From: Pyropia yezoensis
Taxonomy: Eukaryota > Rhodophyta > Bangiophyceae > Bangiales > Bangiaceae
Reading direction: 5' to 3'
DNA length: 64,000 bases
NCBI GenBank assembly: GCA_009829735.1
Contig: CM020619.1
Span: forward strand, 27,182,063 to 27,246,062
Part shown: one piece after another, positions 9,928 to 20,630 of the stretch
Numbering within the stretch: the stretch's first letter is position 1
Layout: each line of letters begins with the position of its first letter
Made by a program: the position numbers and the translations under genes
The notes under the pieces: model-generated
What the model was told of the DNA's origin: nothing
The model's database searches: none
What the model saw: only the letters and a program-made list of their open reading frames with translations

Positions 9928-11649
9928 CTATGCGCCTCCACGACGCGGCGGAGACCCAAGCCCCCCGCGACAGTGGCCACGCTCACCCACACACATCGCA
10001 CGTGTGTGAGCCGTAGCCCCTCCCGGCCGGGCCGTGACCCCATCGCTGCGGGACAACGCCCCCTCTTCCGCGCCCCCCCTCCCTCGCCCGCCCGCACGGC
10101 CGCGCCCACCGACTGCGTCCGCTTGGCCACGACCCCGGAGGTTCTCATCTGCAGGTCCCCAATTGCCAGTCTCAGCCGCCCCGAGCACACCCGTCGCCTG
10201 GGAAGGCAGAGGGTCGAGCCGACCGGCACGACCCCCCTCAGCGTCGACCCCCGGAGAGCCGACGTCACCGTCGGAGCAGGGCGGGCGAACCCTCTTGCTA
10301 GACGGCGGCTCGGCGTCACATGCCGCGAGGGCCTCGATGATGCGGCGCTCCAGGCTCTGGATGATGAAGGGAGAGCCCTTGGCAGCCTGGGCGGAAGCCA
10401 GAGCGTCGGTGAGGTCCTTGACAACAGCGGCATTGGTGCGCCTGGCCGATGAGCTGGCCATGGATGCAGATGAGGCTGCCATTGCCGTCAGGGCACTCGT
10501 CCGCTCGCGCTGGTCCCGCTTGGCCCCGGCGCCGGCCCTCGACGCCGTGCGGCGGGACTCGGGGTCGTGCCCAGGTGGTGCAGTGACAGCACGTCCACCA
10601 AAGTTCCCCGTCTCTGCCCCGGCACCTGCATCCAGCTCTTTGTTGATCAAGTCTTTCAGCATTTGGCTGTCTTTGTACATCGTATGCATGTAGTTGAGGA
10701 CAGTATCACCATGAGAGAAGTTGTTGAAGACAGTGGCGTCGTTGTTTCCACTCGCCGTGAAGTTCTTCATGGGCAAGTGCATCTTGGCGTTAATCTGGGC
10801 GTACGAAAGCCAATCAGGAAGGCTCACGCCAAGAAAGGAGAAACAAATGTCAGCAATCAAGTTGTTGGTCCGAAGTTCTCACACAAATGACCTGAAAAAA
10901 CACACCCCTTCTTGGTCCTCGCGACTTACCTCAGCGAACTTGGACTTGAGCTTGTCCCCATCTCGATTGTGAGGGTGCACATCTGGGTTCATCTCGTAGG
11001 TGGCACAGCACTCGGGGATGCTGGCCCCAAAGGTCTTCAAGCTGTCGTTGAAGATGGGCGCAACCACCGTCGCCCAGACGTCACGCCTGGCTTCCCCTGA
11101 GTCCAGCTGCTGTCGCGTGAGGGGCCCTTTGGACGCCACGACACCCGAGGCCACGTCGGGCTCACACATGACATGAAAGAGCCTGGCAAACTCGTGCTTG
11201 GTAAACCTGGGAGCTATAGCAGGCGGCACATTCCCAGCAGGGGTGCCAGCTTCCGCGGCTGGGCCAGCATCCCCCTCGACGACCAGAGATGGCGCACCGT
11301 TCGCCGCAGGCACCACGTGGCCAGAAGGGGAGGAACCGAGAGGGTTGACGCTGCTCGGACCCTGGTGGACGGTCCTCTGCTTGTGCTCCACCAGGCGCGC
11401 CAGCAGGACGCTCTTGTTGCCGTTCGACGACAGTCCGACCAGCTTACACGCGGTCCGCATGTCCTTCAGAGTGGTAGGGAGGTCGCTTGAGGTCGGCGGC
11501 GGGCGCTCTGCCGTCGGCCGTAGGGGAGGGGGCAAAGGCACTTCAGTGTTACGACTCGCAGGAGCCTCCCCGGATGCAGGCGGCGCACGAGGAGACAGCG
11601 GGGCATCATGGGGAAATTCAGATGGATGGGAAATTGTGGACGGGTCCAT
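9928..11649 (-). CDS. SAP-domain accessory protein of the Harbinger element (spliced, exact joins uncertain)
   Basis: Exon 1 (11649 down to 10930) encodes a Pro/Ser-rich N-terminus, then a SAP-like DNA-binding motif at about residues 60-92 (LKDMRTACKLVGLS, then NGNKSVLLARLVEH), then a conserved-looking segment with FTKHEFARLFHVM. A consensus donor GAG|GTAAGT follows at 10929. Downstream, a second open stretch (10860 to 9928) begins with aromatic residues and ends in a low-complexity Arg/Gly tail. PIF/Harbinger elements usually encode a second DNA-binding protein that helps the transposase, commonly Myb/SANT-like. A SAP domain in this role is unusual. The obvious acceptor (TTTTTTCAG, intron 10892-10929, 38 nt) does not restore the exon 2 frame, so there is another join, a small indel or sequence error. 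Confidence 0.65.
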
Positions 11650-12159
11650 GGTGAGTAGTAGATGGATGGGCGGTGTGGCACAGGATGGAGTCTACAAGGA
11701 AGGGGTGAGACACACACAGATGGAAAAGCCCGAGCTCAGCCAGACAGGAGAGGTAAGCAGGTCTTATTCTGTCGAGCAAGCGTTGTTGGAACGGCTCGGA
11801 AGCTCCCTCAAGCCGCCCCCTCACCCCCCCCTCACCCCCCTACACGCTATTGCAGTAGCTCGCACGTCCCTCCCAATGGTCGACTGACATTACACGGCGC
11901 CCCTCGTAAGCGCACGCACACGAGCTCTCCGTCCTGCCCTCCCCCAGGACCTCCCGCCATTCTGGCGAGAACATGATGTTCTCGCCACTGCGACCCAACG
12001 CAGGCCTGAGGTCCGATGAGCGATGCAAATGGGTGCGCCAAAACACGCGGAAGAGGGGAGAAAAGAGGGGAGAGCAATAAAGCACAGCAACGATAAAGAG
12101 AAGAGAAAACGGTTCGGAAGATTGCCACACAGCAGCAATAGTGCCCCACAGAGAGGGGT

Positions 12160-13740
12160 AAGAGAAAATGCCCTCGCGCCATCGGCCGCGCCTCCGCTCC
12201 CCCCCCCAGTGACCTCCTACATCCTCATGTCATAGGTGGGTGCCGCACTATTCTCCCGCCACCACCCGCTTGCCTCCCCCCCCTCAGTGAAGTACTGCAT
12301 CCCCACGTCACGGGCGGGTCCCCCATTTGCCTCCCGCCACCCGCTGCCGGTCTCGCCCCACCCCCTCCCCACTCACCAGACGTACACTGAAAGCCGCCGT
12401 CGCCAATGGTGAGGCTGCTGCACAACCTCAAAGCGTCTGGGTGTGGCTGGGGCAGAGGAAAAAACGGGTGCGAATGAACAAGAGTAAAATGAATCGGCCT
12501 GTGCACAAGAAGGGGTCAGGCCAAGAACAACCCGCGCCATCCGGCGATCACTCCCCCCCCCCCCCCCCCCCCCCCCCGGATGCTTCTCCCGCCCCTCCCC
12601 CTCTTGCTCACACGTTACTGTTGGTTGCCCAACGAACTTCGCGCCAGTCTCTGCTTGCATCGCTGCCCGACACTCAACCCACCGTCAAGACATCGACACT
12701 TGCCGTCGCGGGCGTGCCAGGCTTAAAACGGTAGAGCACCTGCATGTACCTGGGGAAGAGCAATAAATGTGATGGAAGCGCCGCAGCCAGCCGGCCACAC
12801 ACCAGCAGAGGTCAGACTGACTATCCTCGTACCATGAGCAGATTCCACCCCCTCCGCCCGCCGTGCAATCAGCCCCCCCCCCCCCCCCCCCCCCCTGCAT
12901 TGGCGTGAATCCACTTCATTGCCCGCATGTCTCGGACACGTACCCCACTCTCCTCCCGCCACCCCGGGCCAAAACAATAGAGCAGGCTGGGGCTGAGAAA
13001 AAATAGGCGGGAGTCAACTAAAGCAGACAAAACACGGCCATTCAAAATGGGGTCAGACTTCGCGCACTTGAGGCATCGGCCGAGACCCCCTCCCTCCCCC
13101 CCCCCCCCCCCCGCTGGTGGCACCCCCCCCCCTTCCCCACACGCCATGGACGGGCACCTCCCCCTCCTCCCGCCACCTGCAGCCTGCCTCGCACCACCCC
13201 CCCACACCCACCGCACGAACAGCCCCTGTCGTTGGTTGATGGAAAGCTTGAAACGGGTGAGCACCTGCATGCAGCAAAGGCAGAGGGAAAAATGGGCGGG
13301 AATCAAACGGTGCAGGCCCAAAACGGCAACACATGGAGAGGCCAGACCTCGTGCCATCCGTGGCATTGGCCGATGCCCCCTGTCCGCCCCCCCCCCCCCA
13401 TGGCACAGACCCCCTCCACATAATCCATGTCCGACAAGCGGGTGCCCCCCCCTCCTCCCGCCACCCCCCACATGCCCCCCCCCCCCCCCGCCACCCGCCC
13501 GTCGCACGTCCAACGACAGCAGCCGTCGTCCGGCGAAGAGGCGCTTGCAAAACAGGAAAAGCTGGGTGCTGGGGTCGGTGGCGGGAAGCAGACAGCACTG
13601 CTGCAACAGAGGCACAAAAAAAGGGTCAGAACAGAGCGGCTGCCACCACCCACCCACCACCCGCGCCCCCCCCCCCCGCCGGCGGCGCCCCCCCCCCCCC
13701 CCCCCCCCCCGCACGCCCCCCCCTGCCGTACCAGTAGACA
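12160..13740. repeat. diverged repeats of about 220-320 bp, several ending in poly-C
   Basis: At least five diverged copies of one unit can be followed from recurring phrases: GAGCACCTGCATG (12736, 13259), GGCTGGGGC (12435, 12976), GGGTCAG (12515, 13051, 13624) and GGCGGGA(A/G)TCAA (13005, 13295). Several units end in a pure C run, for example 12553-12577 (25 C) and 12873-12895 (23 C). The array fills the non-coding right part of the Harbinger element. No gene was recognised. Confidence 0.7.
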
Positions 13741-14126
13741 CTGGCCGGCTGCCACCTCGCGCAGTAGCCTCGTGGTCGTCGGACGCAAGGATCGTGGCGG
13801 GAGTTTCAAGGACAGCTCAAAGCAGCATAGCTGCAGCGTCGTGCTGCGCCCGGTCCCCGGGTCTCCGGGGTCACGTCGGGGTGGTGTGGTGTGGGGACGC
13901 ACCACCGAGAAGAGAGCAGTTTGAAATTCTCTGACAGCAGCGACAGGCAGATGCTGGGGTAGTTACTTTCATCCCTGTCCATCATTTCCGTGTAAATATG
14001 GTGGCGACCGGCGCCACATTGTGGCGGCGTGTGGCTTTTGCCCAAAGCCACTCGGGAGACGGCACTGCGATTGTGGCGGCATTGGCAGATGTACGTGGCA
14101 CCAAGAGCCAATAAAATCGCGCCGCT

Positions 14127-14176
14127 GCGCGCCACAAACGGGTCGCCACAAACGGAATCGTGTCTCGGAACGCCCC
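14127..14176 (-). repeat. right terminal inverted repeat of the Harbinger element
   Basis: Read inward on the minus strand it begins GGGGCGTTCCGAGACACG and continues with GTTTGTGGCGACCCGTTTG, matching the left end. The TAA duplication follows at 14177-14179. Confidence 0.85.
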
Positions 14177-14179
14177 TAA

Positions 14180-15798
14180 GCCGCCCCTCATGACCTCGTC
14201 GGCCGACACACACCGTCGTTGAGCGCGCCCTCCCCCCCCCCGCCGCCTCGCTGGTTTCAAGCGGCGGCTTGCACCCCTCCGTCCATTTTCTCCCGCCATC
14301 GTCACGTCGCGAAAGCCCCGCTCTCGCCCCCACGAGCCGCGACCGTGCCGTCAGGGCAACGGCACGGGCCACGCACGCGGTAAAGGAGAGAGAAAGGGAG
14401 GGGGGCGGGGGAGGGGGGGGGGGGGGTTGGCGGTCGCTGCGCCGCTGCGTCGTACCGGCAGATGGCCAACGACGCCGCCGACCCGTTGGTGTTAACCGAA
14501 TAGGCGGGGGCCTGGAAGGAGGGCGTGCACCCCATGCGCCGCCGCAGCCGCCATCTCCCCCAACCCCGCCTACACCACGAGAAGGGTGCGGGGCATGTGG
14601 TTGCGCAAGCACACGACAGTGACAGCCGCGGGGGGGACTCGAAGGCCGCCACCATCGGTGCCGATCCCGCGGGGGGTTGGCCTGGTTGTGTCCCACCAAG
14701 CGCAGGCGTGGGCTGCCATCCATATGTATGTACGGTCGCACGGTGGAGGGTCCAACACGTGGGGGCTGCGGCGGGTGGCAACTGCGAGGAGAGGGGAGGG
14801 GAAGAGGCGGGGGCACGAGACCGTCGGGCACAGGAACAATCAAACATCCGTGGCGAGGGCAAGAGGGACGCCAATACAGCAGGCACCCTTACACAGACAG
14901 TGGCTGTTGCCTGGTCTGCCAATCGCATGGCCTGTGGTGGCCCTCTGTTTTGTGGCGGTCCCAGACGTGGTCCGCCATTGGGGTTGTCGGGTTTGAGTGT
15001 CGACATGCCATTCGATGAACGACCAACGCCGGGGAGGATCCGCAAGCGCTGGATGGAAGAGGGAAGGGAGAGGGGTGGGGTCATCCATTCCCTCTGTTGG
15101 TGCTCATACATACTAAAATTTGCCTTTATTTCGTGTTGATTCACAAGCCTCGTCGAGACTTAATACAAGTGAAATATAGACTGACAGTGGATTCGGCGGA
15201 GCGTTGAATTAAGTTCCCGCAGGGCTTCTTCTAATTCACAAGCTTGCTCTTGCAAGGCGGTGGCGGGGAGCCGCCCACGAGCGAGTCAAGGCACACCCCG
15301 GCCCACCTGCCCCGCCGGCAGCGCCAGTCTTTCCTCTCCTCTCTCATCCCAACATTAACTGCTGACGCACAGCCACTATTGTCTGGCCAGGCCCTATGCC
15401 CCTGAGCGCCCTGTTTAACGGCACGGCTTTCCTGCACTCACGCAGACGCATCTTCAGCCACAGTATCCGCCGGTACCCAATTGCAGATCCCCATCGCCCA
15501 ACGGTCGTGAGCGTGTAACACAGCCAGGCAGCGTCGCGGTACCTGCGTTATGAATGCAGCCGATTCACTGGCTGCAGCTCAGATAGTTCAGGAGGAGGTC
15601 TAGCTCTGTGGTAGGCTTCATAGCAGGTGCAAGTCCGGGCGTGCTCGGACCAAGCGTGGCACCCTTGGCCGCGTCCGTTGTTGACTAATGACACTGGAAG
15701 CGGACACTCGCGACGGCGGGGTGACCCCTGGCCGTACGAGGCTACGCCAGGCCGGCGGCACTGGTGGGCGCGGGTGGGCGGCAGCTGTGTATTGTATG
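14180..15798. other. intergenic, nothing recognised
   Basis: Long overlapping frames on both strands here are GC artefacts without recognisable domains. A G-rich run lies at 14399-14425 and an AT-richer stretch at about 15100-15240. No gene, RNA or mobile-element end was supported. Confidence 0.5.
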
Positions 15799-15800
15799 TA

Positions 15801-17142
15801 CAGTCACCTAGCAATTTTATCCGCACAATTGTGCCACCGTTCGACGGTCCCCAATCTGGTGCCCGAACCCCTCTCGTGGCACCAGATTGCCGCATTCGGC
15901 CCGACTTGGTGCCACAGCGCTACGGCGTGCTCCTACTTCAGCGGCGCCCAGCTCGTCCCCCAGGTTGAGACTGAGGGCACCAAGCACCATGGCGGGCTCA
16001 AAGCGTCGTCCGCTGTCCGTCGCCGAGCGCGAGGTCATCCAGCGCATGCTGAAACAGGGCAAGTCCCTGGCCACCGTCGGTACAGCGCTGGGGCGTTCCA
16101 GAAGCACCATCGCCTACGCGGCTCAAGCTGCTCGCACGGCGGCCACCCGTGCTCGTCCAGACAAGCGAGGGCGTCCCAAAGCCCTGTCCGACCGGGAGCT
16201 CCGTACGCTCAGGCGGGCGGTCGACACAGACGGTTTCTCTTGTTTGGCCTCCCTGACGGAAAAGGTCAACAACACGCGCACCCGCGCCGCTGGGGGTCCC
16301 AACAAGGGGCCTGTGTCCATCTGGACGGTCCGCAGAGCCGTCAAAGCCATGGGTTTCAACTCGCGTGTGGCCGCCAAGAAACCCTTCCTCTCGAACGCGA
16401 ACAAGGCCAAGCGTCTGGTGTGGGCCACCGAGAGGAAGGGCTGGACTGTGGAGTGGGCTTCAGTGCTTTTCACCGACGAGAGCTCCTTCGTCGTGCGGGA
16501 CGTCAGCGCATCGCGCGTTTGGCGGCGCAATGGCGAGCGCTACGACAGCCGTCGTCTGCGCCCTACGTTTAAGAGCGGGCGCCAGAGCGTGATGGTCTGG
16601 GGAGGCTTCTCGGCGCGAGGCCGAACCCCCCTGGTGCGCTGCGTCGGTTCCATGAACGCTTCTTCCTATGCTGCTGTCCTGGAAAACCGTGTGGCCCACC
16701 AGATATGCGCCGACTATGGCGCGCCAGAGGCGGCGTGGTTGCAGGAGGACCTGGCGCCGTGCCACACGGCGAAGGTGTCTAAGGACGTCAAGGAGGCGCT
16801 TGGTCTGCGCGTTCTTCCTTGGGTGGGGCAGAGCCCGGACCTGAACCCGATTGAGAACGCGTGGGCAGAGCTGGAGCGCCGCCTGCGACTGCGCACGAGC
16901 GCACCCAAGACCAAGGACGAGCTCTTCTCAGCGCTCTGCGAGGAGTGGGAGGCGATCCCTGAGTCCTTCTTCAAGGAGCTCGTGGAGTCGATGCCTCGCC
17001 GAGTGCAGGGCGTGTTGGCGGCGGATGGTGCCAGCACCAAGTACTGACGAGCACATCACTGGGAAACGATAGTGCTGCTGGGGCAATTGGATTTGTACGG
17101 ATTAGACTTTTCAGGTGTGCGGATAAAATTGCTAGGTGACTG
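15801..17142 (+). mobile_element. complete Tc1/mariner transposon, 1342 bp
   Basis: Perfect 27-bp inverted repeats, starting CAGTCACCTAGCAATTTTAT, lie at 15801-15827 and 17116-17142. They are flanked by TA on each side (15799-15800 and 17143-17144), the target duplication of this superfamily. The flanks add another 8 matching inverted bases, which may reflect the palindromic target. The single gene inside is open, so the copy may still be active. Confidence 0.93.
15989..17047 (+). CDS. Tc1/mariner transposase, DD34E
   Basis: A 352-residue cut-and-paste transposase. The N-terminus has a helix-turn-helix (about 9-46, including SLATVGTALGRSRSTI), followed by a GRPK motif at 61-64 like the GRPR linker of Tc1 proteins. 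The catalytic residues are D163 (FTDESSF), D254 (LQEDLAPCHTA) and E289 (SPDLNPIENAW), with 34 residues between the last two, which is the Tc1 signature. The length matches the family. The start at 15989 (CACCATGG) was chosen over the upstream in-frame ATG at 15887 because of its context and because homology-like sequence begins there. The frame ends at TGA 71 bp before the right inverted repeat. Confidence 0.95.
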   Translation: MAGSKRRPLSVAEREVIQRMLKQGKSLATVGTALGRSRSTIAYAAQAARTAATRARPDKRGRPKALSDRELRTLRRAVDTDGFSCLASLTEKVNNTRTRAAGGPNKGPVSIWTVRRAVKAMGFNSRVAAKKPFLSNANKAKRLVWATERKGWTVEWASVLFTDESSFVVRDVSASRVWRRNGERYDSRRLRPTFKSGRQSVMVWGGFSARGRTPLVRCVGSMNASSYAAVLENRVAHQICADYGAPEAAWLQEDLAPCHTAKVSKDVKEALGLRVLPWVGQSPDLNPIENAWAELERRLRLRTSAPKTKDELFSALCEEWEAIPESFFKELVESMPRRVQGVLAADGASTKY

Positions 17143-17144
17143 TA

Positions 17145-19130
17145 CATACATACACTACACCGGGCGTGCGGCTGCCCTTGGCAGCCCACCGACCTCTGTC
17201 CGTCGTCCGACCACGTGAGGTGATTTACTGAAGAAGTTAAGGGGGAGGCGCAATTATAGTCTACCAATTAGTTGAGTCAAAACACAATTGTATCCAGAAG
17301 CTTCTCTATTAATAGCCGGTGCACATCACTAAGCAGTACGTAAAACAAGCGCCGTGGAAAAAAGACCGACCATGGACTCTGTCTCCCTCCTCCGACGAGG
17401 AGGGCCCCGAGAGAGGGAGCACGCACGCTGGCCCGCCAGTCCCGGTGTCAGTCTGCGCTGTCCCCATGCAAGCAACCCCCCCCCCCCCCCCCCCCCCCCC
17501 CCCAGCGACTCACGATCCTCGTGATGCACGCTGGTGCCCAGGGGGGTGCCGGTCGGCGACGGCCACTGCCGCTAGGTGAACATCGGCCCCCCCCTTCAGG
17601 GGGTGTTTGGGGGCTTTCTCTCCCCACCATCCACTCCATTCCACAGACGGCGTCTGTTATGGCCCACGGTCCATTACTCGCTCATGACGTACGCGTCCAC
17701 TCACCCTCGCCACGCCCCTCCCCCGCCCCCCTCCTCCCCCGCCAACCCCTCTCAACCTTTTCCTCCTCCCCGCCATAGATTCAAGGACAATCCTCGTGCG
17801 ACATACATAATGGCGGGTTCCGCTTTCAGCTCTCGCCTCACAGGCACCCGTCGGTCTCCCCACTCGACAGTATGTACCTTGGTCCTCCTCCCATTCGGCC
17901 AATCAGGCCGCAGAGGTGACTGTACTGTGGCTGTGGACCCCCCGTGACTCTGCGCCAGACCCCCGAGCCGCGCGTCCCGAAGGACTTCCACACAGAAACA
18001 CCCTCTCTCACTGGTTGTTTCAGCGCTCGAAGTGCGACGCCGGGGCTCTCCCTCTTTTCTATCTTTTCGCCACTGCCACTGACGATTCTGCGGCACGTGG
18101 CCATGCTGAGAAGGAGGGGGGGCGGCGGCTGCAAGCAACCCAGCAGAGTGCAGACACGGGGCACACGCTGCCAAAGCGCGTGCCATCCCCCTGCCGCCTC
18201 CCACCCAGCACCAAAACCCTGCCATTCCCCCCCCCCTGCCCCCCCGGCCCCTGCCCTACCCCGCGTTGTCGCCTGCCATCCGCCGCCACCTCTCGCGCCG
18301 CTCTGCTGTACAGCACCCTCCCACAACCCACTGCCGGTGCGCTGCGCTCCCCCCTCCCCCCCCCCTCCTCTTACTCGCAGGCTGCTGTGGCAGGCGCGCG
18401 AGCCGCCGCCGCCAGCAGGGCAGCCGGCCGCCGGCGGCGACCGCCACCCTCCAGCGCCAGTCCTTGGCGGCACGCCCCCCCTCGCCGCTGCCGCCACTCG
18501 GCGACAGCGCCAATCGTCGGTAGCGGGGAAGAGGGGGCGCGCTGGCAGCCAGCGGGTCGCCACGGCGCGCACGCGCCGCCGCCGCGCGGGCGGCCATGGC
18601 CTGCTGCACCCGGGCGCCTGCCGACCGGCGGGGGGGGAAAAGGACCTCGTGAGCGGGACAGCTGCCCGCCTGTCACCCCCCCACGCCCGCGCCGTGTGGC
18701 CGCGCGGGCGGTACAGACGGACGCTGTCGCCTGCCTCCGCCGAGGCTGCCGGTCAACCGCCGCGCCCGCCCGCGCCGACGCTCCCCCCCCCTTTCCCTCA
18801 ATGCCGCCCCGGCCGCTGTCGCCGCCGCCGCCACCGCCGCCGCTGCCGACGCTGCCGCCGCCGACGCCACCGCCGCCCTCCTCCCCGCGCCCGTGTGCGT
18901 CTGCACCTGGCGGCGGCGGCGCCCCCTCCCCCCGGCGACCGGCTCGGCCACCAGACGCTGGGCTCCTCCCCCCGCACCCCCCCTCGGGCCACCCGCCGCT
19001 CCCGACACGAGGCCACATGCCCCCGTCGGTGGACCTTCGGCCCCTCCCCCTCCCACTCCCCCTCTCCCTCCCCCTCCCCCCCCTCCCACTGCCTCCGCTC
19101 CTCCCGTACGCTGCCGCGCCTGACCCCCAG
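17145..19130. other. intergenic; poly-C run and long unassigned frame
   Basis: An AT-rich stretch at about 17220-17330 is followed by a 28-base C run at 17476-17503. The frame of the zinc-finger gene is open upstream to 17916, but the translation there is Pro/Arg/His-rich low complexity and was not accepted as coding. The start at 19131 is directly preceded by CTGACCCCCAG, which could also be a 3' splice site for an upstream exon. Confidence 0.5.
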
Positions 19131-20630
19131 ATGGACTCGATGAGAAACAAGCACAGCATCTCCTTCCTGCTCAACGACGACGGCCGAGGGGGTGGTGGTG
19201 GTGGCGGCAGCGGCAGCGGCATCGGCGGTGGCGGCGGCGGCGGCAGCGGCGGCGTTGGCGGTGACGACGACGACGATGGTGGCGGGAGGCAAGACCGGGG
19301 CCAGCCACCAGACGGGGCCACTGGCCCGACGGGTGGCGCGTTGCTGGGCGAGGCGGGCAGCGTCCTCCCAGACGCCCCCTTGCTGGGCGACCCACCCCCA
19401 TGGGCGGAGGCGGCCGCCGCCGCTGCCCTCCCCCCCGCCTCTCCCCGCCCTTCCTCGGTGGACTGCGTGCAGCGGGGGCGGTGGTGGCGGGACCACCGCG
19501 CCGCCGGCGACCGCGGCGCCGCTTCGGACAGCGCGACAATACCCTTCGCCGCCGCGGCGGCGGGGGAGGACCCCGGCTGGGCCGCCGTCGCCCCGCCCGC
19601 CGCGGCCGCGTGGCGGCACCTGCCGGGGGAGGCGCAGCCGGTCAAGGCAGAGTGGCGGCGGTCCCCCGATGAGGGGGGGAGGGGCGGCGACGACGTCGCC
19701 GCCGCCGCCGCCGCCGCCGCCACTGCCGCCGCTGCCGGTTGGGGCGCCGCCGACGCGGGGTGGCAGACGCTGCCGGGGGGGGGCGGCGGCCACGCGTTTA
19801 CCGCCTCGTCTTTTTCATCAGTCCCGGGCGTCTACCCCGACGCGCCCGTCGGCGCGGTGGGGGTGGGCAGCGGCGCCGGCGGTGCTGGCGGCGGCGCTAG
19901 TGGTGGCGGCAGCGGCGGCGGCTATGGGGTGGCGGGGCTCCTACCGCCGTCGGGGTTGGCGGGGCTGTGGCCGGGCGCTCAGCCGCCTCCCATCCCCGCC
20001 GCGGTCCCCATCAGCGCCGCGACGGGCAGGCACGACGGGCACGGGCATGCCCCTTCCCTCCCCCAGGCGCTTCCCCCCCCCGCCACCGGCAGTGGCGGCG
20101 GCACACCTCTCTTCCCCCTCGGTGGCGCCGCCTCTGCCGCCGCAGCGGTCTCCGCTGCGGGGGCGGCCGGGGCGGGAGCGGCAGACGCGTCTGGGGCGTC
20201 GACCGCGGCGGGGGCGGGGGCCGGGGCGGGGGCGGCCAGCGGGAGCACCAGCGGCGGCGCCACCCACGCGTGCCCCCACTGTGCGGTGTCGTTTGGGCGC
20301 CTCGGGGACCTCCGCAAGCACATCTCGTGCGTGCACGCCTACCCCCGCCGCCACGCGTGTGACATGTGTGGACGGCGGTTTGGGGAGCGGTCCAACATGA
20401 TCAAGCACGTAGCGGCGCTGCACCTCAAGCGCCGCGACGCGGCGTGCCCGCACTGTGACAAGCGGTTTGCGTTTAGTGATGGCCTGTCGCGGCACGTGCG
20501 GCTGGTCCACCAGGGCGAGCGTGCGTATGGGTGTGGGGTGTGTGGCGCGCGCTTCAAGCAGAATACGCACCTGCAAAAGCACGCGCGGGTGCACGCGCGG
20601 GACGGCCGGGGGGGGACGCCGCCCAAGTGA
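19131..20630 (+). CDS. C2H2 zinc-finger protein, four C-terminal fingers
   Basis: A 499-residue probable nuclear DNA-binding protein. Four C2H2 fingers close the protein at about residues 381-402, 410-431, 439-460 and 468-488. The first three have C-X2-C-X12-H-X4-H and the last ends H-X3-H. The linker before finger 4 (HQGERAYGC) resembles the classical TGEKPY linker and the other two are atypical. The long N-terminal part is Gly/Ala/Pro-rich and probably disordered. It starts MDSMRNKHSISFLLNDD, where SISFLLN resembles short N-terminal motifs found in some fungal and animal transcription factors. That resemblance may be chance. The start at 19131 was chosen because natural-looking sequence begins there. 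The frame is open further upstream, so an N-terminal extension or upstream exon is possible. Confidence 0.85.
   Translation: MDSMRNKHSISFLLNDDGRGGGGGGGSGSGIGGGGGGGSGGVGGDDDDDGGGRQDRGQPPDGATGPTGGALLGEAGSVLPDAPLLGDPPPWAEAAAAAALPPASPRPSSVDCVQRGRWWRDHRAAGDRGAASDSATIPFAAAAAGEDPGWAAVAPPAAAAWRHLPGEAQPVKAEWRRSPDEGGRGGDDVAAAAAAAATAAAAGWGAADAGWQTLPGGGGGHAFTASSFSSVPGVYPDAPVGAVGVGSGAGGAGGGASGGGSGGGYGVAGLLPPSGLAGLWPGAQPPPIPAAVPISAATGRHDGHGHAPSLPQALPPPATGSGGGTPLFPLGGAASAAAAVSAAGAAGAGAADASGASTAAGAGAGAGAASGSTSGGATHACPHCAVSFGRLGDLRKHISCVHAYPRRHACDMCGRRFGERSNMIKHVAALHLKRRDAACPHCDKRFAFSDGLSRHVRLVHQGERAYGCGVCGARFKQNTHLQKHARVHARDGRGGTPPK

Larger units (their letters stand above)
7824..14176 (+). mobile_element. 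complete PIF/Harbinger DNA transposon, 6353 bp
   Basis: The element is bounded by imperfect inverted repeats of about 50 bp (7824-7873 and 14127-14176). They share GTTTGTGGCGAC, CGTTTGTGGCGC and CCGAGACA in the same order, read inward. It is flanked by a TAA direct repeat (7821-7823 and 14177-14179), the 3-bp target duplication typical of PIF/Harbinger. Inside are a DDE transposase on plus and a convergent SAP-domain gene on minus, the two-gene layout usual for this superfamily. The right 2.5 kb holds C-rich repeats and no evident gene. The transposase frame is uninterrupted. Confidence 0.9.

Noticed and set aside
17916..19130. N-terminal extension of the zinc-finger frame
   Set aside because: Low-complexity Pro/Arg/His sequence; natural-looking protein begins at the Met at 19131.
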